64,000 bases of DNA from Botryococcus braunii (lineage: Eukaryota > Chlorophyta > Trebouxiophyceae). Location of the stretch: contig MVGU01000501.1 in assembly GCA_002005505.1 (NCBI GenBank), positions 327,501 through 391,500 of the forward strand, in the 5' to 3' direction. Position numbers and translations under genes: made by a program. Positions 40,783-51,799 of this stretch are shown here, one piece after another; position 1 is the stretch's first letter; every line of letters begins with the position of its first letter. The notes under the pieces are model-generated. The model saw only the letters and a list, made by a program, of their open reading frames with translations. It made no database searches and was not told the DNA's origin.

Positions 40783-41142
40783 GCTGTTTTAAACCCCGCT
40801 ATAGCATTTTAAAAGCACCCTTTAGAGTGAAGCGGCTTCACTGAAGCCTATCCTAACCGCATGCCATAAATCCATCATTTATCACAATTTATCACAATTA
40901 TCGCTCGGCGGCTTTACAACTGAACAGGGGGAATCTTTCCATTGTGGGAGGAACCCTTCACAAGAGCTGTTGCCCACTGTCACTGTTGTTAAGGGGAAAG
41001 TTCTGCCATGGCGATGAACCCACATTTATTCACGCGGGTTCCCACCACGTTTAACAATAATTCACAGAGTCGACTCTTGAGTCTCTTGCTGTTTCTTCGA
41101 GTTAGGCTGTAAGACCCTGGGATTATCCTCGGACGGTGAAGG

Positions 41143-44100
41143 ATGTGGAGGATACCTCGCTTGCCTGAGGTGCGCTCATGTCCGTGCTAGGTAAAGCTAT
41201 CATAAACAAAGAACTGTGGACTTACAAATTTAAGAATCGTTTGGGAATGTGTGGATGAGGGTCCATTGACCTGCTCTGCTGACCTGTGACGGAGTTATAA
41301 AGGTGCCATTCCTGTGTTCCTCTTACAGGCGACTTGGCTGATACAGCTGGTATGGCTTTTTATGGCTGTTCAAAAGGGGATTTCTGCTGAAATGATGCCA
41401 ACCGCTGACTCTTTTGGCATGTCTGCGCCACAAACTAGCGATGACTATGACGGGCTACAAATTGCGCAAACGGCCTCTGCGTCGTAAGTGACCTGACCGA
41501 ATGAATATTTTTTTGATGAGCATGCACACTAATAATCTGGCACGTCGACCTTGAACGTCGGACTGCAGCCTGTGCCACGGTGCATCGTCGCAAGAACGTC
41601 TGACACATCCAAGTGCCTGCACAGGATATGTACCTCTCCAGTTGGCGTCATAGGATCAATTCCAAAACCTGAATGTAAGTCAGTCTGAACCTTGATATTC
41701 CTGTCTCTGAATGCTCGTGGTCAGCAATGTGAAGTAGCTCAGGGACTTTCACAACATGAAATTCAACGCGCATAGGGACGGCATGTGCATACGATATACG
41801 ACATGGGGCTTTTAACACTACTCTACTGTTACGGCGCTCGTCAATCTGTCTTCCTAACCATTTTCAACACAAATAGTCTTGTTTAGTGAGGTTGTAAGGA
41901 AGTTGGGTGGCACGGCACTGCTTGCAACAATATATGAATATCTTCCTATATAGGAAGATGTGAACATCTTGAACATAGGAAGATGTGAACATGTGAACAT
42001 CTTCCTATATAGGAAGATGTTCATGAGCGTGCTGCAAGATGTATTTGCAACCCAGCTTCTCTTTGGATGTAGGGTGCAACAGTACTTCAGATCCTGCAAC
42101 AGTCAAAGACAGTTTGACATTGCGGGACAATGGTGACAGCACAGCAGTTTACGTGGCAGTCATAGGCGGTACCACGAAATCAGGCACCCTAACTCTGTCC
42201 AGTCCCAATCAGTACCTTTATGGGAAACCCTGTACTTTTCTATTTATGTCGACAGTGCTGGTCCAAATCCGGCGGGTCTCTACCTCTTTCACCGCAAACA
42301 ACATTCAATTGTGGCTGTCTAAGCTAGGGGTCGGAAACATTCAGGCCTTGACTGGTTCCTTGACAGTCTATGTCGACCACACTCCACTTCCTATCCCACC
42401 ATTCATAACTCCCAACTTTTTCAGCAGCCTGACCCTTGCGTCTGCAATCGTCATCCTGGAATGTCAGAATTGCGTGCCTGCTCCCGACACCAGACCCACC
42501 GAAGCATCAGCCCTGCTTACCCTGCCAGGGTTGACCAGGATGGGCCAGTTTTGGAACTGGGCTCAAAAGAACTCGGGACCGACTTCAGTTATTGTGCAAG
42601 GGACTGCCTTTGTGAACTTTGTGCAGACCCTGCCAAACCTGCTCTGCTCGCCGGGCCTTCTCATTATCCTAGACAACCGCCAACTCACTTCTCTCAATGG
42701 TTTGGTTCAGCTGAACACCACCCTGAGGCCAGGTCCCACTGTGCAGATCCAGAGGAATGCCCTCTTGACCACTCCATTGTCGGTATCTGCGCTGCTACCG
42801 CTTGCGGGATGTGTGGCTGCAGGGAGCATCAGTCCCCTGACATCCCAAATAGCCATTCAAACTACACAGTGCCTCTCTTCTGTGCGCCAACCTCCGCGGT
42901 CTCTGATTTGTACATCAAACAAGCTTCCTTTGCCTTCATGCATGATGGCTTTGGGTATTTTTTGCCATTTGTAGTTCTCCGCAAGAATGGCCTCAAAAAG
43001 AAGGGCCCTGGTGGCGAAAGTGAGGAATGCTTCATTGCAGTGGGCGCATCTAAATATAGTGCGTTACAATGCTAGAGCGGCAGTAAAGGTTTTGCAAGGG
43101 GGAGTCCTCGTTCTCACTCTGTCTTGTACACTCTGTCAAGGTCTGGAATGGTCCATTTTACTGAGGTAAAGCTGCTGCAGTGTCATCTGACCGTGCCTTG
43201 CCTAATTAAAAAAAAGAAAAAAACCACGTGTCAGTATGTGTGAAGACAGAATCGCGCCTGTCCTATCACAATTTAGAGTCCTTCCTCTTCCATCACAATA
43301 CAGATTTTCAGATGTTCCTTCACAAGGAAGAGTCGTATCTGTCAATGACATGACCGATTGCAACTGTTCCCTCAGTATGGAGAGCCGCTGAATCCGTTTC
43401 GCCCAGGGGTCACAGACATGTGGCCTCTCCTGCCCAGTGGTTCACTGATCGAAACTTGTGCTGGGTTGCAGTGCTGGCCCCAGTACTGTTCTTATGCCAG
43501 GACGGGGGCTTGCACTCCCTGCGGCTCTCCTCCGGCGAGCAGCCCCCCACCACCCGCTGCACCTCCTCCGCCAGCATCTTGCCTGGCGCAGACTCCATTC
43601 CAGGGTGTTGGTAAGGGTCCCTCCTCGCAGGACTCGCTGACTGAGGTCAGTGGGATCCTACTTCCTTTTCAGTTGCCTGAGTGAGCTGTTCCCATCTGCT
43701 TGCATGCGCTTGCCCCCCGTTCTGGCATCCTTCCTGGGAATGCAAATGCTGCAGTGGTCAAGACCCCCTTTCTGGCTCGTGTTAGAACACCATGACCCTC
43801 ACACGGGGGCCACTGGGAGGGACGAAGGTTTCTGCTGCACAAGAGCCAGGGAGGTGAGGTTGCAAACAAAACACGGCTATTTGCCTTTCACTGTATCCTC
43901 CCTAGCAAAATTGGATGATGTGATCAGTGCTCGGGCAAATGCCTTCAGACAGAAGATCTCGAAACAGTGACTGCGCACACGTTCTCTAACAGAATTGTCT
44001 TCTTCTTGCTGCAGTGTGCGGCAGCCTTGCTCAGCCAACTACTATATTTGTGATTGACAACGGCGATGGTACGTGTACCGCCGCGTTTCTGTCGGGATCC

Positions 44101-44551
44101 ACCGCCAGGGGTGTGAGCTGTACCTCCTCCCTATTTGGCAGAGTCTGCGACACTATTCAAGCATCCGTGATTCTTATCTTCGGTCGCCGGTCCGCAGCCA
44201 CCCCTTATGTGCAGCTAATGCAGAAGTGGTTGAGTGGCATGGGCATTGGAAGTGCTAGCATAATCGCTCAACCCCTCACCATATATGTCGACCATAAACT
44301 CAATGTGCCAGTTCCGCAGTACATCCAACCCGACTTCTACAGAAGTCTGACCCAGGTCCGTGGCTTGCGTTGTTCTTCATTTGCATTTGTCCAGGCCCTT
44401 GCGCTTGTCTTACTGCGAGTACTGGCCGATGTATGCTGCAGTTGCCCATTTCTTGCCTAATATTGGAGTTGGCAGAGCCACACCACTTCCCTTTTGCAGC
44501 TCCAGAGAAAGGAGGGAAGTAGTAGAGAAGGATGTGTCTGTTATGCATGCA

Positions 44552-44594
<43 letters not shown>

Positions 44595-47500
44595 TAGGGC
44601 AGAGAGAATGGGGGAGAGGGAGAATGAACTTAAAACTTGGTAGGGCCGTCTCAGTGTATGTGACAGACCTCATTTACTGCAATTGCATTTGTCTTCATCA
44701 CCAGAACAGGCATGCTCCGTCCTACTTCGCTGCTGCTTTATTTCTCAGTTCAATTTTCTCAAAAAGTCCGAAGAACGACTTTCTCTGCAGGTGGGAGCCC
44801 TGGTGGTTTCCGAATGCAATGGATGCCTTGCCAACCCAACAACTCCACCAGCAAACCCGGCATTGCTGGCGCTACCAGGCCTCATCAACATCCGCCAGAC
44901 ACAGGATTTCACCACCGGGGCCGGGATACTGGGCTCGGTGATACTTCGGAACACAGCCATGCAAAATCTACAGTCGTTCCAGGGGCTGACCTGCCCTCCA
45001 GGCTTGGTGAACATTGTCGGAAACCGCCAGTTGACCAGCTTCCTGGGGCTCCAGAAGCTGTCCTACCCCACTTTCTTGCCAGGAGTTACATTCAATGCGG
45101 TTGACAACCCCCTCACAGACCCTTCTTCCATCCAGCAGATCCGAGTCCTGGCTGGCTGCCCCAGCGGTACTACCAGCCCCCAGCTGTCAGGCGTTTCCAT
45201 CTCGACGGCTGGATGTGCTATCAATGTAAGTTTCCTGATGTAGCACCGATGCACATCTCTTCAATGCACCTTTGCTGAAAATCTTTCTGGATGTAACATC
45301 AGTGTATGTTAATAGATGACAGATCAATTTTAGGATGAGCGTCATTCTAATTCTCAGGGATGTGGCAACTATGTTAATGTCTGGACGGACTATCATAGTA
45401 TGTTATCGGATGTAACATCAGTGTAAGGTTCTTCCCAGCAGCTGACAGCAATGGCACAGCAATGTATGTATGTTACTATATTGATGCTCCTGTTTGCAAA
45501 GGGACAGGCGGTCACTATCAAACATGCTATTGCAGTTGCACTGACTCCCGCCAAGGTTTCAGGGAATGCCATCCCAAGCATTATTTTGCGGATTGCTTGC
45601 AAGTGCTTGTCCCCAGACAATCCACATGCACCTTTTCTTGCCCCTTGACTCTCACAGCATTGTACTCGCCTTCTCGCCCTTGCCTCCTCTCTTTTTATCT
45701 CCTTGGCATCCTCCGCCATTCTGCATCCTTCCCGATCTTCGTGCAGTCCTGCTTGTGTTTAGACCTCGAATAGGCATTGTGTTCAACAGAATACCTTTTT
45801 TCGGGGTGTTGGTACCTCAGCATCCTTGCTGACGAAGCACAGGTGTGTTGCTTGTCTCATTAGTGTCAAGGGGTTTAGAGTTCCAAAGGTTTCAATCCCA
45901 CATGGTTGGTTTAAACCTTTTCCTTCTGACTTAAGATTGAAGTCGGTTTTCTTTGCACGCACAGTGCTGGAACCGGTACTGCGCATTCGCAAATGCAGGC
46001 CAATGCCTTTCCTGTACATCACCTCCACCCCCGCCCCTTCCATCCCCACCACCCCCTCCTCAGCCACCTCCTCCGCCTAGGCCATCCCCACCCCCACCAC
46101 CACCTCCTCCGCCTCCTCCGTCCCCACCGCCATCACCCCCTCCTCCTCCGCCTCCTCCGTCCCCACCACCACCACCTCCTTTACCTCCTCCGCCTCCATC
46201 ACCACCTCCTTTGCCTCCTCCGTCCCCACCGCCATCACCCCCTTCTCCGCCCCCACCCCCACCACCTCCTTCGCCTCCTCCGTCTCCACCGCCACCACTC
46301 CCTCCATCGCCGCCTCCTCCGTCCCCACCGCCATCACCCCCTCCTCCGCCGCCTTCTCCGCCCCCACCACAACCACCTCCTTCGCCTCCTCCGTGTCCAC
46401 CGCCATCTCCCCCTTCTCCGCCCCCACCACAACCACCTCCTTCGCCTCCTCCGTCCCCACCCCCTCCTCCGCCGCCTTCTCCGCCCCCACCAAATCCACC
46501 TCCTTCGCCTCCTCCGGCCCCACCCCCACCATCACCTCCTCCGCCTCCTCCAGTTTCATGCCCACCCAACCTGAATATCGTATCTTCTGTAGGTAGCTGC
46601 CTTTACGTGACCTTGATCTCCCCCCCGCCCCCTTTCTTTTCGCTTGGGAGATAGTGGTGAGGGATGGGTTGAAACACTCCTCTCAATGCCTTCTTCTTTC
46701 GTTAATGCTTGGCCTCCCGTGTGCACTGCTGAGGTTGTCTTCTGTTGAAGTTGGTACTTTGGCTCTCGAGGAGATGAACAAGCTTGCATGTGCACTGGCA
46801 ATGCTTTTAATAACGGTTGCTGAAAGGTTCACGATCTCCTGAGGCGCTCCATGGATATGAGGTTTTGTGCAGATTTCTAATCTTTGCCTTCCATGCTCAA
46901 AAGCAAGAGCGAACCCTATAAGCCAGCATTCTATGTTTTCAAATGAAGAGCCAGAGTTGGCCATGCACTATGTAACTTTATCCAAACAAATCGTGGTCCA
47001 CATTGTATGTTGGTAGTTGACAATGTTTGATGGTGGTTCTTTAAGTAAGATTGTGCTGCACGTTAGCTGTTGGTGGTAACAAGATGTGATGTTGGCCCAC
47101 AGGGCATCAATGCCTTGGTACGATGACGGTCCCCAAACTGTAGGGGGTGTTGCAACCAGATTGTGACCCTCCATGTGCATAATAGCAGGAGACCCAGGCA
47201 CACAGGACGAAAGGCATGAATTCCGTGGGGCTGCGCCTTCATGGCCGTGGGTAAATGGAAATGAGCTTGTTTCAGGCACAGTCCAAGAAGACTGAGATTC
47301 GACAGTTGGCTGCATGTGCGGAGCGTGGTGGAGTGCCAGCTTTGTATCAGCTAACGCCACGAGTGTGTAGAGTTTTTTTAATATCATTAGCAAGAATGGG
47401 TTTTGAACACTTTTGAGGTGTGCTTGCAGGTTGTATTCCAGGTGATGGAGAGCTCCTTGTCGTAGATTTTGGAGATGGGACCTGTCAGGTTTCTATGGGA

Positions 47501-48718
47501 ATGGTAATACTTGGCGACTGCACATCTAACATTTTTGGTGATTTTACCTGCGACGTTCTCGACGGGGATCTTTACATTGTTGCAGCAAATCCAAAGAACT
47601 TAGACGCTTCTCAATATGTAGTACCTGACTTCCAGCGCTACTTCAGCACGATTGGGATTGGCAGCATTGTAGCACTGAGTACGTCCCGCCATCTTGCAGA
47701 AGTTGCTTCTTATTCCGTGGGCAAAGACTGAGGTCCACTTCAAGCACTTGAACATACACATCTTCTTGCATAAAGTTGAAATCGATGTTTTTGTTTCTGA
47801 TCTAATCTTGTGACAGAGCTCCCAGGCAATGTCACACATCGATCTCTGTTTGTGTTCTCAAGTCCACCCCTTTGACACTTGATGAGCAACCTGTAAGGGT
47901 TGTCATGCAGTTTTTCAGGGCACAGGCTCATCCCCCAAGATTTGATTGGGTTGTCACATACTCCCATGTAGGAAGCAGGAGAGCAGGCAGCTTAGTCGAT
48001 GGTTGGGTCTTTTGTCCACTAAAAGCTCAGTCCTATCTGCCTAAGGAGTGTCCTATTAACTTTTCCCATTCCACATTAGGCAGGCTTCTGCAGGCACATG
48101 GCTGAGGTAAACAGCAAATGTAAACGTCCTCCTCCGCGGGCACATTCAGGTACTAAAGTATGTGGACTCTGGCCATGTGCAGATTCCCTAAGCATGGAGC
48201 CCCCGGAATACGCCGGATCCACTGTACCACCCCCCCCTGGCACGGTAATCAATATAGCTGACACGCTCCCATCTCTGTTGTATGCCACGGGACGCGGTCT
48301 GTTAACCAGTATTAAAATACGAAAACCGCTCACCTACTCCTTCAATGGCTTTCCAAAAAATGTGCAGTATGCCAAGGACAATATCGTGTTATCAGATCTC
48401 AGTACTTCAGACCTGTCATTCTTGTCAAATGTGGTCTGTGCTCCAACCCAGCTGCTTATTGGCGAACACCAAAACAGCCAGCTCACATCTCTTTCTGGCT
48501 TAAACATTTGGCCCGCTGGTGATCTAACAGACCTTTTTGTGACTGATAACCCCTTACTCCTACAGCAAGGCTTTCAGCCACTGGGGGCAATGCTACAATG
48601 TAGTGCTGGATCTTCTCCTCAGTCAGTCGTGCTCTCGGTGACTGCTGTCGAGTGTCCTAATACGGTGTTGATAAATCTTAGTGAACTTTGTACCTATATA
48701 AATTTTGGTACGTGTTGA
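41143..48718 (+). CDS. Secreted three-module leucine-rich / Pro-rich glycoprotein, copy 1 (1154 residues)
   Basis: Exons: 41143-41169, 41329-41483, 42056-42881, 43376-43610, 44015-44355, 44791-45225, 45965-46592, 47430-47678, 48150-48718. All have GT/AG borders and matching phases; the sum is 3465 bp. Residues 1-30 form a signal peptide (MWRIPRLPE then TWLIQLVWLFMAV). Modules at about 61-336, 415-673 and 883-1154 each have a first half with a D-(N/F)-G-D-(G/S)-T motif and a leucine-rich second half with N-(R/S)-QLTS-x2-GL, resembling receptor L-domains. Between modules are C-W-x2-Y-C-x-(Y/F)-A-x2-G-x-C-x2-C segments, each followed by Pro: short at 337-414, a long Ser-Pro-Pro rod at 674-882. 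No membrane anchor or kinase domain follows, and the stop is TGA at 48716. Such rods are typically hydroxyproline-glycosylated wall proteins in green algae, so an extracellular matrix or ligand-binding role is likely but inferred. Ends of exon 3 (GTGCGC donor) and exon 1 are the least certain. Confidence 0.8.
41937..42023. repeat. Palindromic repeat insertion, copy 1 only
   Basis: Within the second intron, a 30-bp perfect palindrome at 41994-42023 (half TGAACATCTTCCTAT) and a related 20-bp palindrome at 41939-41958 flank a partial copy. The second gene copy has an unrelated short sequence here. Confidence 0.9.
44551..44592. repeat. (GT)n microsatellite in intron
   Basis: 21 GT units in the phase-0 intron between exons 44015-44355 and 44791-45225. 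The equivalent tract in copy 2 (58914-58938) is shorter. Confidence 0.95.
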
Positions 48719-50057
48719 GGCCCTGGTATAAACAAGCAGGCCGTAAAGATTGAGGGACTGCAATAAGGAAAGGCTTGATGGGAGCATTACATGTACCTGT
48801 CCCAAGTTGACTAGTTGGGTTGTATCTGCCCCTAAAGGATACATCGCAAATTTGTCTCTATCGGAGGATCCCATTCACGTTGACTAGTTGGGTTGTATTT
48901 GCCTGTATGGGATATCCCCAAATTATTATTTATCGGAGGATCCCAATTAAGTGTCCCTTGAAGGTCCCTTGAGGTGGGTTATAATCACCATATGGCAAAG
49001 CATAGCTAGACATGAGGGCATATATAATGTAAGACAATGTATAGTCTTACATTCATGGACATGCACGATCCTGCGACATTCAGCGGATTTCTCAAGTGTT
49101 CTCATTCATAGAAAGCTGGTACACAGTGGGTCTGTTTTGCTTGGAATTCATTGTAAAATAACTTTTCAGGATTTAATATTTAACCTTAAAAAGCTATCTT
49201 ATAACTATAGAGTTAAGGATCCTCTCATGGTGTTGGGGGGAGAATCTTGTGGATGGACATGGAATAGAGTGACAAGAGATCTCCAGAGCTAGTATAGAGT
49301 GAGAGCCCCTGCGATGTGAGGGGTCTGAAGTCCTTTAACTTGGACTGGACTTCAACTGTCTATTATCTGATGTTTGTTTATCCTGGTTTTCCTTGGTCAT
49401 ACATGCAATATACGATAGGGAACTCAGTTACAAGGATGGCCAGGTCGATGTTTCGAATTCTGTGATTGAGGATAACCGAGCCAATCTTATTATATGCCGC
49501 GTTTGTCTTTGATCCGTGCCAGACAGAGTCTTAACCCTGAGATTATATGCACCTCAGGGTTTTTGTTTCTTCTGGTTCAAGATACATTCCATTCAGAACA
49601 AAGGGAACTGCCTTGATGACTTTGAGTCATTCTCAAGTTTCACTTGTCCTTGTTTAAGGAGCCAGTCGTAGGCCCATGCATGACAGCGGCAAGCTGACGC
49701 TGGTAATTGTGATGGACTTTGTTCTATCATTGACTTTAGCATTAGTGGAACTGTGAAAATGCCGTCCAGATCTGCCTTGAGGCTTTCTTTTGAGCCATGT
49801 TTGTGTGGAATATCAGGAGTCATGACGCTCCCTAGGTGCCCATTAAGCTCTTTAAGAATGCGTTTTTTTAGTGGTTTACTGTCCTACTGGTTTTGCTAAG
49901 CAACTAGTTTGGTATTGACGAGGACATATGGAAGTGTAATCAAAACTTGCATTCAGGGGAAGATCCATGGGTTTGGGGCTCCGCCAGCCAACTCTTGCGT
50001 GTGATCATTTTCAGCCAATAAGATGCGGAAACCTTGCAGAAACCTTTTAATTGTTTT

Positions 50058-50095
<38 letters not shown>

Positions 50096-50953
50096 TGTGT
50101 GTGTGTGTTGGGGGGGGGGTCGATGGGGATGCGCTTGCATGTCCAGGCAGTGAATGATTTCGCCAGCACCATGCATGAGAGAACACCTTCAACAGGCCCA
50201 ATGTCTTGGGGCCCCAGTGCTAAAGAGGCCGGTGTTTTCTGACACCTACATTAGCACCCACCCTTCACTAGGCGTAGCTGTCGAAAGTTATGCGTTACTG
50301 ATCAGGCGTACAGGTCCCACTGTGACGAAGGAAGTTGTCGCAAAGGCTTCGCAATCCTGTCGTACCGGTTTGCGAAGTTCGGAAGCGTCGCAAAAATTTC
50401 GGATTTTTTCCGACGCGAGATGGGCCCAACTTTTTTGCGAAGACTTTGCGAAGGGTTTACGAAGACCTTCGTATTTCTTTCGTAATCGATCGGAAAAATT
50501 TCGTATTTTTTGGGAACTTGTGACTTGCAAGGATCCGTCTTGGCCTCCAAGCACTGCACAAGCCAGGGTCTTGACCACGGTTCTTCAGGTGTCTGGAAAG
50601 CAGTACGAGAAACCCCTGTTTCGGCCGACTTTTCGATCCGGACCTACCCGCATAACTGTCACTGAAAGGGCATCTTTTATATGGGTACCTGTGTTGCAGA
50701 GGAGTGTGGTTACGAGTACGGCATGTGCAGGATAATCGCAAATTCAGCCATATTTTGGCCCTTTAAGACAATCCGTAACGACTGCAAATTTGCCTTTAAA
50801 GCCTACCCTAATCCCTTGCAGTATTGCCAATGACAAGATCAAGTTATAAACGGTGTAGCATGGAGCAGTCTGCAAAGTAAGCCTCTGTAGCAAGCATGCT
50901 GCACAGAGCTTTTGGAAGTCGAAGAGCACATGCGCGCACTCACATGCACACAC

Positions 50954-51005
<52 letters not shown>

Positions 51006-51056
51006 GAGAAAGCTGCGTGTTCACTAAAAAATTTAAAGGGGGGGATCGAGTAGGTC

Positions 51057-51114
<58 letters not shown>

Positions 51115-51799
51115 CGCGCGCACCCTGAGTTGGTAATTGTAGAGCCCCTTTCAAAAATATACGGGGTGCCGGCAAACGACCACAAATTCAGCCTGGGAGC
51201 CTCCCAGTGGGAGGTACCCGTACATTTCAACCGAAAAAGACCGGAACGCTACGGGTGACCCCTAGGCCTTTGGAAGACCCATAGCATATTTTGGCCGACC
51301 CCTACCGGTTGTAAACCCTGGTCATGACCCATACGGCAAGGCACACTCCGCACAAGCCTGGTATTAGACGCTTATGGTGCCACGTAGCAGATCTGCTACA
51401 GCTCTTAGAGTTCATGTGTACGCAGATACGTGTCTGCGTGTGGATATATATGTCTGTATAGGGCCAGAGACTTGCAAGGCCAATTGGCCGTAGCAAATGC
51501 ATGCCAGTATAGGCCGTAGTGCATACAGTAAAAGAAAGTGGCCGCGATGACGGCTCTCATCAGCAATACCATAGCAGCAACAAGAGGATCAACACAGAGG
51601 AAAGCGACATCCTGGATGAAGACTCAAAGCGGAAATGCAACAGAAGAACATTTATGTTAACCGTAACCATATATGGTTAATGATACTAGTGTTTTCCCAG
51701 GAAATCTTTATTTTTCCAGTATGTAAGCGACAACGAGTGTGTCTGGCTACATTGACTCAACCTGCAGTTGACCAGGTAAGCTCCCGCATGCGGATCTGC
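48719..51799. other. Intergenic region between first gene copy and LINE remnant
   Basis: The duplicated segment continues to about 49489 and includes a two-copy ~74-bp tandem repeat (48806-48950, TTGACTAGTTGGGTTGTAT). Beyond it is unique DNA with microsatellites at 50061-50110 (GT), 50950-51004 (CA) and 51058-51098 (GT, then GA). A frame of 193 codons at 50154-50735 lacks codon bias and motifs, and the reverse strand is also open there. No gene supported. Confidence 0.6.

Larger units (their letters stand above)
40086..41142. other. Region upstream of first secreted-protein gene
   Basis: Contains a GA-rich tract, a LINE 3'-tail fragment (40454-40536), a palindromic cluster (40739-40780) and the start of the segmental duplication near 40722. 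A short upstream ORF begins MAMNPHLFTRVPTTFNN at 41001-41105 and is conserved in the second copy (MAMNSHLFTQVPTTCNN). Its relation to the main frame is unclear; it may be a uORF in the 5' leader. Confidence 0.5.
40722..49489 (+). repeat. Segmental duplication, copy 1
   Basis: About 8.8 kb repeated at 55178-63945 in the same orientation, covering a whole gene with upstream and downstream DNA. Spacing between equivalent positions is 14,361 bp through the first half and 14,387-14,459 further on because of indels in introns and the Pro-rich exon. Confidence 0.93.

Noticed and set aside
42461..43075. 204-codon plus-strand frame in both copies
   Set aside because: It overlaps exon 3 in another frame and runs into the intron; the exon frame carries the repeated module motifs.
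43650..43970. 106-codon frame identical in both gene copies (also 58011-58331)
   Set aside because: It lies in an intron that is identical as a whole, so conservation reflects recent conversion and not coding constraint.
46060..46569. Gly-rich minus-strand frame
   Set aside because: It is the antisense of the Ser-Pro-Pro rod exon.
50154..50735. 193-codon plus-strand frame
   Set aside because: No codon bias, no motif, and the reverse strand is open over the same stretch.
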